Shown one piece after another: positions 1 through 13,331 of a stretch of 64,000 bases of DNA (the first letter of the stretch is position 1; each line of letters begins with the position of its first letter). Where the stretch lies: assembly GCF_029867415.1 (NCBI RefSeq), contig NW_026705297.1, positions 310,001 to 374,000 of the forward strand, written 5' to 3'. A model generated the notes under the pieces. That model saw nothing but the letters and a program-made list of their open reading frames with translations, made no database searches and was not told the DNA's origin. The position numbers and the translations under genes are program-made. This DNA is from Vicia villosa (lineage: Eukaryota > Streptophyta > Magnoliopsida > Fabales > Fabaceae).

Positions 1-787
1 AAATGCATTTTGAAGTTTAGGTACAGAACTTGAAGTGTTCTTGTAGTTTCAAAGTTGAAGATGTATTCTGAAGTTTTTCTTATGTTATGGAACTTGCATT
101 CTTCTTGTATCTTGATGATATACCTTGTGATTAGGCCTTGGAATTTGAAATTGGTCCTTACCACGTATATTGACTTGCCTTGACTAATGATGAATGATGA
201 ACACTAAATGTGGATGTAATTTTGCTTGTATAACCTTTTTAATCAACTTGAGTGAACTTTGAATAGATGTTTGAATGAGATTCCATGGTAAGCTTTGCTT
301 TTGCAACTTGAACTCCACTTCACATTTTAATCCCATCAAACTTATATACTAAGAACTCATAGCCCCACATAATCACTTGAAATGCATATTCCAAACCAAT
401 GAATCCAATCTCGATTCAACAAAAACACCAAGCAAATGCCTTAACAACAATAAATTCACAACTCCGTATTTTGTACCACGACAAAATTCTTCCTCAATTG
501 ATGCCCTTAACACAACCGTAACGTCCTGGGGACTCTTTTGATGGAAAGGTAAGGATTTAAGCACATGACCTCTTACCACCAAATCCATTTACCCTCTGAT
601 GGTGAACCTTGTAATTTGATAAATAAGAATTCCTTGAATCAAACTCTAGTTCCATGATTCCAATGCCAGATTTATTGATTAATGATGCATGATGTCATGT
701 TGATGCCCTAATAAAGAGGTGCATGTGAAATGAGAAGCCTAAGCTAGACGGAATAAGTTAGGGGTAGGACAAATTTGGGGTATGACA
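1..787 (-). repeat. 3' LTR of Ogre-like element (inner end only)
   Basis: This is the first 787 bp of the LTR in element orientation; the rest is outside the window. It ends on the plus strand in TATGACA, the complement of the TGTCATA start. It reads as identical to 10531-11317, which suggests a recent insertion. Confidence 0.85.
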
Positions 788-800
788 GCTGCCCCTATTT
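788..800 (-). other. Polypurine tract of Ogre-like element
   Basis: Read on the minus strand this is a short A/G-rich run containing AAATAGGGGCAGC that directly abuts the TG start of the 3' LTR, as expected for the plus-strand primer of reverse transcription. Confidence 0.6.
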
Positions 801-1102
801 AATCGTCTTAAACCGGAAGGTGAGATTGGCGCTAGCCTTTCGAACATTCAAGGTAGAAGATGATTAAATATCAAGACCTGAAATTTGTTCTGAAATGATG
901 GTGTAAGTATTATCCTTATTTTCTGTTTGATATCTGCTGGGGAAAGAGAAATGTTTTTCCTTTTTCTGGTGGAAAAGTTTATGGTGAGTAATGGTTGGAT
1001 GGTGATAGCTTGTAACGTAGCCAAGGTGCCAATACAAGGTTCTCAATGGAAATGATTGTTGTATGAAACTGTGATTGAAAAATACGGGTTTGATGGAAAG
1101 GT

Positions 1103-1762
1103 AGGACCTACGATCCATGACTCGAAACTAGGGTAAGGTCAGCGGACCTACGACCCACAAGAATTGGAAAAGATGAGGATAAGGTCAACGGACCTACGAT
1201 CCACAAAAATTGGAAAAGATGAGGATAAGGTCAACGGACCTACGATCCACAAGAATTGGAAAAGATGAGGATAAGGTCAACGGACCTACGATCCACAAGA
1301 AATGAAAAAGATAAGGATAAGGTCAACGGACCTACGATCCACAAGAAATGAAAAAGATGAGGATAAGGTCAACGGACCTACGATCCACAAGAAATGAAAA
1401 AGATGAGGATAAGGTCAACGGACCTACGATCCACAAGAATTGGAAAAGATGAGGATAAGGTCAACGGACCTACGATCCACAAGAAATGCAAAGGATGAGG
1501 ATAAGGTCAACGGACCTACGATCCACAAGAATGCAAAGGATGAGGATAAGGTCAACGGACCTACGATCCACAAGAATGAAAAAGATGAGGATAAGGTCAA
1601 CGGACCTACGATCCACAAGAAATGAAAAGGATGAGGATAAGGTCAACGGACCTACGATCCACAAGAATGCAAAGGATGAGGATAAGGTCAACGGACCTAC
1701 GATCCACAAGAATGAAAAGGATGAGGATAAGGTCAACGGACCTACGATCCACAAGAAAATGA
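1103..1762. repeat. 46-bp tandem repeat array in Ogre-like 3' UTR
   Basis: About fourteen head-to-tail copies of a 45-46-bp unit share the core GGTCAACGGACCTACGATCC, followed by CACAAGAA and a variable A/T/G-rich spacer ending AAAGATGAGGATAA. Copies differ by single substitutions and one-base indels, so the frame drifts and all three frames give spurious repetitive ORFs on both strands. In element orientation the array lies shortly before the 3' LTR, that is in the 3' UTR. Ogre 3' UTRs are known to hold such hypervariable arrays, and pea satellite PisTR-A is thought to derive from one. Confidence 0.9.
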
Positions 1763-4700
1763 TTGAAAGTACTTAGACTGGGGATTGGTAAAACCAAGTA
1801 TCGGCACCGTGGATGGGGGAGATTTGTAATGGAGTAGCAGATATCAATTGGAATTTGTAAGGACAATATTTTATGTGGGGATGTATCGTCGTCTTGATTG
1901 GGTGCTGATTTGTATTATCTGGCTTATGCTTTGTATGCATGTTCGAATTTTTCTATGGCGTAATGATCCGTTTTGACGGATATGCTACGCTTTTGAGGAT
2001 GCAATGTTATATGCGATGAATACTACATGCAGAATGCCAAATAAAGGCATTAGTGAGGTAAACATCAGGGAGAATCCCCTTAGTGTTAAGGACCATGTGG
2101 AGGTGCCAATAGATATTGGACTTTGATTTGTAAGGTGCTCATTCTTTGACTTGAAGAATAATTTCTGACTTTTCACCATGTGCCACTGCTTGGAGGATTT
2201 TCAGCTTGAGGAGATTCCCTCGATTCACCATGTTGGGGATGAGAAATTCAGGTAAGGAGCCTTGATTAGGGAAGTAGAACAGCTCCTAGGAGAAATAAAC
2301 TCCTATTCTCGAGGGACGGAACAAACTCTCGGGAGAAATAAACTCCGTGCTTGGGGAGAGACTGAGTTTCTAGGAGAAATAAACTCCTATGATTGGGGGA
2401 TTGATAAGATTGTGCCCCAAATTTCCTGACCCATGAAGGAATTTGCACTAGAGAATCCTTGGAGAGATTTGTCGAATCTCGACGTAACTGCCCCAGATTG
2501 GTCGAACTCAAGAGAGATTCCTCGACTTGATTGCCCCAGATTGATCAAAGTTTGAAGAGATTCATCGACATGATTGCCCCAGATATGCTGAATATGAGAG
2601 GTCAAACCTCGATTCAATTGCCCCTGATTAGGTATATCTTACTAGAATCCTCGAGCTTTCATTGTTTTGAAGTCAAACAAACATGGAAACAACTCTACCC
2701 CGCTCAACGGAATCTTCAAACTCTTCCCCTCAAGGTAATCAAGGAAAGCATTAATCGTTCATGCCCGACGGAGTTCTTTAGATAACTTGCCCCTTGATGG
2801 TCAACATTTGAGATGATTAGCCTTTTACTCCTCGGAGCTCTCAAGTTTCTTGTATTTTGACATGACCAAGTTGCTCACTGATTCTCATCCTTGAAAATTT
2901 CCTTGATGTTAAGCACATATTTTGCATGCAAAAGAATGTTAATTCTAAGAATGATAATTCTAATGCAAAGCCTATGTTAGCCTTGAAGTTTAAAGAAACT
3001 TTTTATTGAAATGAGGTTGCGACCTCTTGTGATCGAATCACTAGTTGACACAACCTCGATTTTTGCGTATGGAAGATAAAGAAAACGTACGATACCAACA
3101 TGGACATGAGTCTCGCTTCATTGGGAGTCAGTTAAACGCTATCTCATCGGAGTGCGCTTTCAAAATAAACCCTACTTCAATTAGGACTTTTAAGGGTTGT
3201 AACTTGGCCAGGTTCACGGTTTTGGAAACAAAGGATTTTAGGCTCAAAATTATTTGGTACCCACCCCCTTCGTGATGTTCTCCATTCCTAGGTTCAATTA
3301 ACTCGACATGAGTGTTCATTCCTCACAAGGAATTTGGAATGGTTGAGGGGTCAATGAGGTTTTTTTCTTTTTGGACATGGCAGTCACTTCATCTTGCATT
3401 TTTGGTGTCTGATCACACGACTTTGTTCTTTTGATAAGGATTTTTATTTTGTAATCCTTGTTTTTCGCTTCTGCTTTCCCTAACTTTTTCCTGGACAAAT
3501 TCTCTTGAATTTTATTTTGGAGTCCAGCGGGATGCCCTAACTTTTGCCTAAGTCACTTATTTTCATGTTATTGACTTAGCGGGCTCTCTTTTTTTTATTC
3601 TCCTTTTTTGAACAAGTCGTGTGATATCGCGTTGCTCTCGATTTGTTTGAAATATTGTGACTGCCTCATTCTCTGATTGATGAGGGATAACCATTGAGGC
3701 ATCGTCCTCTTTTTACCTCTTGATGGAATAAGGATAATCATTGCGGTTTTGACATTCCTCAACCTTTTGGAGGATAACCATTGTTGTATCCTTAGATGCA
3801 TGCCCTTCTGGTGAGTTTTGAACACTCGATCAAGTTAAATGAACACTACCCTGCCCCAAGGTTAAAATAAGGGTTTTTATGATCAGAAAAGAAACTCCTA
3901 CTTCAAGGCTCAAAGGGGTTGACGAGGGTCTATCTCCCTTATATCTCCGGTGTTTGGGGATTTGAAATAATGCCTGTACATCCTCAGTAGGGTTTTTTAT
4001 TCAAAAACACACAATTAGGGATTTTGCATTTTTATATCATCATCATTCTCCCTCCGCTCGTTGCCTAAGCAAGAGATTAGTAAAGTTGGTAACGTAATGC
4101 CAAAAACTTTTATTTTTTATTTTTTAGTGAAAACGAAATGGATTACTTCAAGACAAACATAAACAATGTATTATGATTTTCATTCAGAAATTAACAATTT
4201 TTTTACATGCTAGCAATGCTTAAACAAACAATGGAATGCTACAAATGAAAAGGAAATAAAGAACTAAATGAATACCCTTGTAGAGGAGACTTGACTCCGT
4301 ATGGACTTATTGCTCTCGAATACCTTTTGCAGTTTTAGTACCCCATTGAGACTTCGATTTGTGCATAAAACCTCTTGGAGTGGATGTGGTTGTTCTGAAG
4401 TAAGCGAGGACCTGAATTTTGCCTTTGAATGTCCTACCACCTTCAGTTGAATGGCTAGGTGCCCTAGCATGGTAGCCACTTAGCATTATCATATGTTCCT
4501 TCCACGCACTTTAGACTACTTCCCAGAAAAATATTCCAACAAAGGCGTGCAAGAGTGGTGCATTTTTGCCTTACTTTAGGGATTCGAGCAATGCAAATGA
4601 TGCAATACTCAAGATAGACAATGTCTTGCTTATCCCTCGGTCGGGAGCCCCAAATATAGATGCTAGAACAGTAATCACCACCATGACTGAAAGAATATAG

Positions 4701-6489
4701 CATTATCATCGAACTCGAGAGAGCTATATTTGGTGAGGAAGACCCACATCACAAATCTTAACCAACTGAGATTCTAACCAACAGGGAAGTAATTGGGCAC
4801 AAGGCATTAGAATTACATCAATTTATTTCTCATAATCTTTCTTTCTCTATTGACGGGCAAAGGTCATCGAGAAGAAAATTCCAGGAAGAGGTGACACATG
4901 ATATGAAGCAACAGCCTGAGAATGAGAAATGTCTTCGTAGAATACTCTTGATTATCGCATGACAAAAGATTCTGACTGAGTTGCACAAAAATTTGTAGTG
5001 CTTTAGGGATTCGAGCAATGCATGATGCGATGCTCAAGATAAGAATACGTCTTGCTTATCCCTCGGTCGGGAGCCCCAAGCAACTTCCACATATGTACAA
5101 AAGATCACTTTGACTTACACGTCCAAACTATCCAGAGAGAATAAATGAACTTTGAAGCTCTTGACATCAAGCCTTAGGCACGATCCAACAATGTCTAAAT
5201 CAGCGGAGTCACAACCCTTTTTATGGCTTCCAAACTTTTCTCCAAGAGGTGGAACCTTTTGTCAGATTCAATAATCAGGAACCTGAAGGCTTCCATGATG
5301 TGAATTCTCCTTACCAAGAATAGGAATCTCAGCATTATTTCAAACATTCTGATTCATAAGACCTTCTCATGGGTGAGATTAACATTTGCATTGAGCCTCT
5401 GAAGAACCTGCCTCAACTCTTCTTGTCTAAGAGAGAAATCATGAATAGCCTCTATACACTGATTCACATTAGCCCCCATTTATGTTCCCATCTCATTCAA
5501 AACCTCACAGAGTTATTCCAATACCAACTTTCGAGCACATAGCGGTGAGAAGTCAGATTTTGTTATTGAAGTCAGAATTTGAATGGAAAGGGCCCCCATA
5601 GGCTTCTGAGAGAACTATGAAATGCATGATAATATGAATGCATGTTTCATTTATGGAGAATCCTAAAGTCTTTTCACACATTTTATTTCTCTTTTTTCTT
5701 TTCTTTCTTTTTTTTTTTGCATATAGTATCTTTTCTTTTTTGCTTTTCCATCTTTTCTGTTTTTCTACTTTTTCGTTTCCCTTTTTTTTTTGGAAATAGA
5801 CTTTAGAATCCCCCACAAATGAAGTGGATAAAGTAATGATGTTATGCGATGCAACAGCATGGGGTCAACGGTCCACATAATCTTAGTAACCACTGTACAA
5901 TCCTCTGAATAACTGATATAGATCAGATGTCATGAGATCAAAGGTTCGGCCTTGTATCATGGAACCATAGGAACAATAGTCACCATCATAACAGAATAGT
6001 CACCAACGGTACCTGTCATGTATATCCCTCCCCACTCACAGGTGTAGTCTAGGTCAGGGTAGGTCAAAATGGCAACCAGCGTTATCAGTCCTCCTGAGGC
6101 ACCAATGTTGTTGCATCTACATGCCAACAATGATACCCCATTTGGACCTCGACTGGGCGTGGGTCTCATGATCGCACTAGACAAGACCTGACATCTCATC
6201 GGCGTCATGACTATCCACTCTATCCTAGGTATCCTATGTGTCAACTCTGGCCTGGGTATTGGGCCTTTTACCTCATAGAAACAATCCCACCCAACCTGCA
6301 AACAGTGAAAATATGTGGCCTCCACGGAGACCCATAATATAGTCCAGATGCATGCGGAAAGTAAACATGATATGCAAGCAAGAAATAAACATGATATGCG
6401 AGCATATATACAAGATGTAAACATAAACAAACAAAGAAACACCCAATAAAATAAAACAAACAAAGGCTAGGATCGACTTGCTTAGGTAA

Positions 6490-6507
6490 TCCCCAGCAGA
6501 GTCGCCA
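6490..6507 (-). other. Primer-binding site of Ogre-like element
   Basis: On the minus strand the 18 bases are TGGCGACTCTGCTGGGGA, starting two bases after the CGACA end of the 5' LTR. This matches the tRNA-Arg type PBS that I recall for Ogre elements. The tRNA assignment is from memory; the position and the leading TGG are directly visible. Confidence 0.7.
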
Positions 6508-7154
6508 GCTGTCGCACGCTCGCGAAAAATGAACAGAGTCGCCACCAATATATTTATCCCATAAGGGAAAGGAATATCAGACAACCTGGCAAAGGATAAG
6601 AACGAGGTCTTGCGACCAGAGAATCAAGGTACGGGAGTCGGTTACGCAAGGGGAAGGTATTAGCACCCCTCGCGCCCATCGTACTCGATGGTATCCACCT
6701 ATGTTTGTTTCTATCTAAAGGGTGTATACTATGTCTATGTCTAAATGCAGAATGAATGCAGAATGTAGGGAAAATAAAGAATTGTACTCGCACGGGCCCT
6801 ACCCCGCTGCCTACGTATCCTTTTCAGGAATCAGAGTTACCGTAGCTCGGCTCACGATTTTCTGTTTGTTTTTGTGTTTTTTAGTTGGGCGGAGTCAACG
6901 TTCGCACTCTTGCATAAGGGAAGACCTACGATGCGTATGAGTGGAAATGACATTGCCCTTAGGAAGGAGAAAAAGAGATTGGTTTGTATCTTTTAGGGTA
7001 ATTCCATGATGACGAGAACCCACTACAAGGTCTCGCATCACTTCCTTACTTTTGCTTTAAATCTGACCATTTATTAGGTTTTTTGAAGTATTTTTGGTTG
7101 GTGATTTTTAAGGGGATTTAATTTGTGACTTAGATCATACCAAAAAGAGTTTTG

Positions 7155-7372
7155 TTTTGCATATTTAGAGAAAGCACATCGAGGCCTACGCCACAATCGT
7201 TTCTCTAAATAACGGATAAGAAATACATCGAAATCTACATTCCAATCATTTCTTTTCCGTTTAGTAGAAAAGAACGTACATCGGGGCCTACGCCCCAATC
7301 ATTTCTTTTCTACTACGTGGGGAAGAACGTACATCGGGGCCTACGCCCCAATTATTTCTTTCCCACCATATA
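7155..7372. repeat. Short tandem repeats inside the Ogre LTR
   Basis: Four imperfect copies of a 50-60-bp unit containing CATCGGGGCCTACGCC, CAATCATTTCTTT and an AGAAAAGAACGTA-like spacer. The last two copies are nearly identical (7262-7310 and 7320-7368). The first two are more diverged. Confidence 0.7.
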
Positions 7373-9139
7373 TCAGAAGTGTGACAGTATGATCTTTGTC
7401 AGGTTTTTATTAAGTATTTTAAAAGTTGAAAAGGAAAAGAAAATGAGAGAGGGAACTAGACCTATTTTCTATTCTAATAGTTGTTATTCTAGTCTAAGTC
7501 TAATGTTAACATGGTGACTAAATCCTAAAAGGAGCATTAAAATGGTGTCAAAGTAGGCCTAAAATAAGGCCAAAACAAGCAACAAAATCACACGACAATT
7601 ATACAAAAAATAGCATGAAAATGATACAAAGCATAAAGGAAGCAATTCAAGTATTAGTACAAAATTAGTCTAAAAACTACTATTTTTATGAGTTTTCATA
7701 TGACAAAAACAAGAATTTTAATCAAGCAAAAGAATTAAAATAAAAGCCTACTAATATTTTTGTGATTATTCTATGTCAACAATTTGTACTATAGTCCAAA
7801 ATCTAACAAGGGAAATTAGTATTACCTAAAGCCTAACAAGAGTAATGATCTAATCTCTAAAACTTATCAAAATCTTATTGTTTTTATATGTCCTTTTCAT
7901 CTAAAAAATCTAGAAAGAAAAATGCTAAAAGGAAAATCAAATCTAATTAAAAACATGAAAACAGGGGGGGTCAGTCTGAAAATAATGGTGTACACAGCAG
8001 ATACGCAGGCCCAGGTATATTGGCCTAAACAGAGTTTTTTTGTTCAATCATTCAGCACAAAAATGAAAGATGCATTGGGCTAAGGGGAGTGTGGAAAGAA
8101 ATTCGTGTGTGGCCCAACGTTTATTGATCACATTCAGATTTTTATTTTGTTTCAATTAGTTCAAATAACCCCGATTAATTATAACTAATCAATGTGTTAA
8201 CTTAATTAATATTCATAATTATGATTAAACAACAATTAAATAAAGAAGAGAGATTAGGTCAAATACATGTGACCTTCGGGCTTTCACGTGAATCCCTTCT
8301 TCTCAGACTCTCTCCTCTTCAATCTCACGGCGGCGTCGGTGGATCTTTCTTCTCCGACGAGATTCTCACTCGAATGCCAACCGAAAACAATGATTCTCAC
8401 CTCAAATCTCTGAACACACGCGAACCTTTCTTCTTCTTCTTCTTCTTCTTGGATTTCTACCGCGCCTCATTGTTGTTGTTGCGATGCGATGATGATTGAA
8501 GCAATGATGGTGAAGATCGATGATGATTGAAATAGATTGTTGAAGGTTGAAGTTGAAAAGAGATCGACGGAAGAGATTACGGTGATTTTGCTGTTGAAAT
8601 GCGAATTGTTGAAGGTTCGTGATGGTGAGTTCCAACTCTCTTTATTTTCTGTTATGTGAAATTTTCCAGTTCCTTCCTTTTTTCCAATGGTGAATTAAGT
8701 GGAGGATTTTGCAGGTTGAGGACGAGAATTGTTGAATTCGGTTAGAGTTTTCTCTGTTGAATGGTAACGGATCGAGAGAGAAATTGAAGATTGAGGTTAC
8801 AGACTGAATTCAAGAAGATTTTTTGAGAGAGTGTGGAGAAGATGAAGGAGATTGAGAGAGGTTCAGGTTGAAGAGTTTTTTGTGAATTCAGGAGTGAAGG
8901 TTGATTGATGGTGGGAAGAAGTTGAGGTGAAGAGCTGAGAGTATGAAGATTGAAGGGAGATGAAGATTGAAGATGAATTGTGTTGAGAATGAAGGAAAAA
9001 TGGAGAGGAGGTTCTGAAGATGGTATGTGAAAGAGATGAAGAAGAATGAACCAGAGGAAGATGAAGATTATGAGATGGTATCTGAAGATTTTGTGATTGA
9101 GGATGGAGGTTTTCTTTTATAGGAGTGAAGAGAATCGGT

Positions 9140-9830
9140 TCTTTGAAGGTTAGTTTTCACTCTGATCTTTTTGTTATTTTGGTTCTCTCTGATTCTGTTA
9201 ATTCAGTTGGGATAATCTGTTAGTTGGTTTGTAGAAGTTAGTTAGGTGGTTAGAAACTCTATTTTTCTGTTATGGTCAGTTAGAGTTTTAGGAGAAGTTA
9301 GTTATGACAGGTGGTTAAAATTCTGTTGGGATAGTTGTTTCACACTAGGCTTCAGAAGTTAGTTAGAGGGAGTGACTTATGACTCTGTTTGAAGGTTGTT
9401 ATGGAAATTAGTAGTTATAGAAGCTGTTAGGATGTTAACTGTAATGAGGGGTTTATGTGATTGATTAAGAAAATATCAGGGCTGACTCTGTTAAGTATTG
9501 GAGAAGGTTGGTAAGAGGTATTTACAAACTGTTATAAGTTAGTTTTAGATTGGTTAGGACAGTTGAAAGATATTGGTTAGAAAACTGTTAGAGAGGTTGG
9601 AAAGAGGTTAGTTATGTGTTATGTGCTGAGCTGGAAATTAGGGTGATTGAAGGTTAGAAGTGTGGTTAGTAACAGAAAGTTAGTTACAAACTGGTTTTTT
9701 AGAAGTTGTTAGTTAGTAACTGAAAGTTAGTTACAGACTGCTTTGTATGGAGAACAGGTTAGAGGTTGGTTGATAACTGTCAGTAGTTTTGAAATTAAAA
9801 AGTGAGGGGGAAAGTTAGTTATGAGGTTTT
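9140..9830. repeat. Degenerate GTTAGTTA-rich repeat in LTR
   Basis: Phrases such as GTTAGTTA, AACTGTTAG, GAAAGTTAGTTACA and AGGTTGG recur many times at irregular spacing. No fixed period can be defined by eye. It resembles a decayed short-period array within the U3/R part of the LTR. Confidence 0.45.
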
Positions 9831-11317
9831 CGAGAATTCGTTAGGATTGTGAGATGTCATGAATGGTTTGAAATTGATATGAAATGGGTCTGTTTCTTTG
9901 TAATGAACTCAGTGAGGTTTGGTTATGTTAAGGGGTTGTGCAGTATGGTAAATGGGCAATGTATTTTGACTTGTATGAGTGTTTAGCTGGATGTATGAGC
10001 TGTATGTATTGGATTGGGATTTTGTATGGTTTGTTTTGTTTTCGAAATGGAAGAGCTTGAAAATGCACTGCTCTTTGCTCTTGAATGTTTGATTTTTTAC
10101 TACATGACAGAGTCTTTTTGTTGGTATAGGGCTGGTTCGATGTGGCTGAATTGGTTTGAAAATGATTTGGACATTGGATATATGATGTGGTGAATGGGGC
10201 TGAATATGTGAATGCAGCATGGTTATTTATTTGTGGGTTTTGAATGAATGTTAGATGGGAACTGTTGCTGTTGATGTGGTTTTTTTGTTTAGTATTGGTA
10301 TGGAAGTGTTGTGATTTGATTGTGGATTGTATATTTTTTTTATGTATACAGGTGCAATTCGTTTGTGTAATGGAGAAAAGGAAGAGACGAACCGAGGCAA
10401 GCTTTGGCAAGGGATACAAACTTTGGCTTATGTAGAATTAGCAATTTGTTTAGAATTCAAAATAGGGACCGAATGTAACAAAACGTCTATACTTTGTAAC
10501 ACTTGTGTAGCTTTCTTGTAACATTTGGGCAAATGCATTTTGAAGTTTAGGTACAGAACTTGAAGTGTTCTTGTAGTTTCAAAGTTGAAGATGTATTCTG
10601 AAGTTTTTCTTATGTTATGGAACTTGCATTCTTCTTGTATCTTGATGATATACCTTGTGATTAGGCCTTGGAATTTGAAATTGGTCCTTACCACGTATAT
10701 TGACTTGCCTTGACTAATGATGAATGATGAACACTAAATGTGGATGTAATTTTGCTTGTATAACCTTTTTAATCAACTTGAGTGAACTTTGAATAGATGT
10801 TTGAATGAGATTCCATGGTAAGCTTTGCTTTTGCAACTTGAACTCCACTTCACATTTTAATCCCATCAAACTTATATACTAAGAACTCATAGCCCCACAT
10901 AATCACTTGAAATGCATATTCCAAACCAATGAATCCAATCTCGATTCAACAAAAACACCAAGCAAATGCCTTAACAACAATAAATTCACAACTCCGTATT
11001 TTGTACCACGACAAAATTCTTCCTCAATTGATGCCCTTAACACAACCGTAACGTCCTGGGGACTCTTTTGATGGAAAGGTAAGGATTTAAGCACATGACC
11101 TCTTACCACCAAATCCATTTACCCTCTGATGGTGAACCTTGTAATTTGATAAATAAGAATTCCTTGAATCAAACTCTAGTTCCATGATTCCAATGCCAGA
11201 TTTATTGATTAATGATGCATGATGTCATGTTGATGCCCTAATAAAGAGGTGCATGTGAAATGAGAAGCCTAAGCTAGACGGAATAAGTTAGGGGTAGGAC
11301 AAATTTGGGGTATGACA

Positions 11318-11439
11318 ATCCGCTTATGCGACGAGGTGATTTGTTTTGTTTAATTATGTGACGCCTCATTTGTTTATTGAGAAATTTTGAAAACTCTGAT
11401 TTTTTTTATATAATTTCCGGGTAGAAATGGGGTGTTACA
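11318..11439 (+). repeat. 5' LTR remnant (3' end) of second LTR element
   Basis: Begins ATCCGCTTATGCG directly after the Ogre element and ends GGTGTTACA before the PBS. It is homologous to 16250-16372. Confidence 0.85.
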
Positions 11440-11443
11440 TTAG

Positions 11444-11455
11444 TGGTATCAGAGC
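11444..11455 (+). other. tRNA-iMet primer-binding site
   Basis: TGGTATCAGAGC four bases after the LTR end is the standard complement of the 3' end of plant initiator tRNA-Met. Confidence 0.85.
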
Positions 11456-13331
11456 AGGTCGGTCCGTCCGGCCAAGTTGTAGAGTCTGTTGAGTTGTGCG
11501 ACAGTTGAATGTTGTCAGTGTTTTAGTCTTTAGTACATGACACGTGTGTGAAACACTGCCCGTACTTGTTTGTTTTGTTGCAGGAATTAGTTTGTTTCCA
11601 AGTGGGGGAGAAGTTTTACTTCTCGATGATGTTTCTGTTGTAATAGATGGTCCAGTATGATGTCGACAAGCGACGATGCAAGTGTTGTTGAGAGTTTTGG
11701 ATGTCACCCGGATTCGGAAACGACGTGAAGTTAAGAATTATTTTGGAAGCCAAAATTTAGAAAGTGGCGATGTTCTGCACGGTTGAGGACAGTGATGTTG
11801 TCGGCGCGTTTAACCTTTGCGTCTGATGCCGGTGTTTGACAAATGTTAAAGTGATGAGGTTGCGGTAGACTTTATGATAGACTCGCATAAGTGATTAACG
11901 GACGTAGTCGATGTGTGAAGTGTTGTGAATCGCGAACCCTAGTTGGAACTCGAGAATGCGCGTAGCTTGAGTTTCGGATATCTGATTTGAACTCCGTTTG
12001 AAGCGTCAGAAAGATAACGAGATGAAATGTATTATAAGAATGATTGTTGCAGCCGTAATAGATTGAGTTGACGTGATGATGTTGGGATGGGGTGCAGTTG
12101 TTGTCGAAGTTATTTGAGGAGTTTGGGAGATAACATAAAAATTGTCGATGCTTGACGTCGATGTTGCAATTTGGATAACGTCAGAGATTCGTATCTTGAG
12201 TTTCGAGTATCAATTGGACGTACCGTTTGAACCTACAAAGAGGTGAAGTTGTATTCTACCTTTATGGAAATGTGTAAGCCTGTTGAATAAGAATGGTTGT
12301 TATCGCAAATGTCTGAAGTGAAGTTAAGCAGAACTTGTTGTTGATGATTAAAATGAGAAGACGAGATGTTGGTATTAAAGATGTTTGACGATTGTGTGTT
12401 GCTAAGTAATTGTGAATCAGATTTGGTATTATGTTTGGACGTCGGTGTCTCATCGACAAGATCGATTGAGTAAGAAGTTATAGGAATTGTGAAAACCCAA
12501 AGTGAATTATTGGATTATGTCGTGTTATTGGATTTAAGTGGAAATTCGGAAGAAAAAAAAACGCTCTTATGATGTAACAACGATTTATACTCCACTATGG
12601 TTGTCGGATACTAGTTGACAAATTGGGGAACTGATCACCCTCAATCTATTGTTAATGGTAAACGAAAATCGTGTTGGATGTTATAGATTTGTCTTGTTGT
12701 CCTAATAGTGTGGAAAGATTTTTATATTTTTATCGTGAAGTTAGTCGCTCATCAGTTGGTGTAGCTTGGTAAGAGGAATCACTGAGTAAGAATTAGATGA
12801 GATTAACAATCGGTGTGGTACGTTTTATGCAAGCCAGTGCCGCAAAGTGAAAGATTGGAAATATCAAGTGAACAACGATGTGAGGATGAGTATTGAGGAA
12901 AGTCTGTATTGGATTGAGAATTGTGAACCATATAAGTTGACAGAATATTTTTTTTTTTGAGGATAGTGATTTAAAAGAGAATTATCTGAGTTGAGCAGCA
13001 GAAGCTTATGTGACACGGTTATTGTAAGACTTGAGGGAGTATGAAACTATATGCCAAAAGTCGGTAAAGATGAGTTATTTTGATGTTTGAATTGATGGAC
13101 TGTTTGAATAAGTGTGATACGCCAGGAATACTCCATTGAGTCGTTGATTATTGCAAAACTGGTAAGAACTATAATGTGTTTGTGTTCATGAGAATCGTTG
13201 TTGTGACGAAGAGGTAGTGATCGAAGTGTTACCAAGCGCTATTGGGAGATTTGAGATTTGGATACGAGGTTTGTGTTTGGATGGTGTTGAGAGAATTTTC
13301 GAGGACGAAAATATTATAAGTGGGGGAGAGT
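11456..13331 (+). other. Non-coding interior of second LTR element
   Basis: No ORF above about 90 codons and no retroviral motif in any frame. It ends in a purine-rich AAGTGGGGGAGAG tract immediately before the right LTR. Confidence 0.6.

Larger units (their letters stand above)
788..6509 (-). other. Ogre-like internal region, no intact coding sequence
   Basis: This stretch between PBS and PPT contains only short ORFs in all frames. None shows Gag CCHC, RT (YxDD-type), RNase H or integrase motifs. Apart from the tandem array at 1103-1762, a looser repetition is visible at about 2270-2640, where phrases such as TTGCCCCAGATTG and GAGAAATAAACTCC recur. An imperfect duplicate of about 75 bp containing TTATCCCTCGGTCGGGAGCCCC occurs at about 4570-4655 and 4990-5085. 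A polypyrimidine run lies at 5690-5790. I read the whole as non-coding UTR and relic sequence. Confidence 0.6.
1..11317 (-). mobile_element. Ogre-like (Ty3/gypsy Tat lineage) non-autonomous LTR retrotransposon, partial
   Basis: Bases 1-787 recur at 10531-11317 with a constant offset and no difference that I could see, so they are matching parts of two LTRs. Orientation is minus: a primer-binding site lies beside the right LTR (6490-6507) and a polypurine tract (read on minus) beside the left one. The LTR begins TGTCATACCCC on the minus strand and ends CGACA, and is 4808 bp long, which is the size and opening of legume Ogre LTRs. The 5.7-kb interior (788-6509) should hold gag-pol, but every frame is broken into short ORFs with no protease, RT or integrase motif. 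It is therefore a non-autonomous or deletion derivative. The outer part of its 3' LTR lies left of the window. It sits inside the left LTR of the next element; the base run following it, ATCCG at 11318-11322, is the expected right target duplication. Confidence 0.8.
6510..11317 (-). repeat. 5' LTR of Ogre-like element (4808 bp)
   Basis: Complete LTR, with plus-strand ends TGTCGCAC and GGTATGACA. The left edge is fixed by the PBS and the right edge by the matching copy at 1-787 and by the return of the host element's LTR at 11318. It has no coding content. It contains a four-copy repeat at about 7155-7372, a TTC run at about 8428-8453 and a long stretch (about 9140-9830) of loosely repeated GTTAGTTA-type words. 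Confidence 0.8.

Noticed and set aside
1103..1762. CRISPR-like array
   Set aside because: The repeats are contiguous with no unique spacers, in plant DNA; a simple tandem repeat.
1424..1866. Several repetitive ORFs on both strands
   Set aside because: They are read-through of the 46-bp tandem array in different frames; the unit lengths vary and no start or context supports coding.
5957..6463. 168-codon minus-strand ORF just after the Ogre PBS
   Set aside because: The position would suit an Ogre ORF1, but the product is hydrophobic then composition-biased, with no recognisable motif; treated as chance.
9909..10419. 103- and 163-codon minus-strand ORFs
   Set aside because: They overlap each other within the Ogre LTR, are rich in His/Asn/Thr from AT-biased sequence, and show no domain.
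11444..11455. tRNA gene
   Set aside because: TGGTATCAGAGC here is a primer-binding site; no cloverleaf surrounds it.
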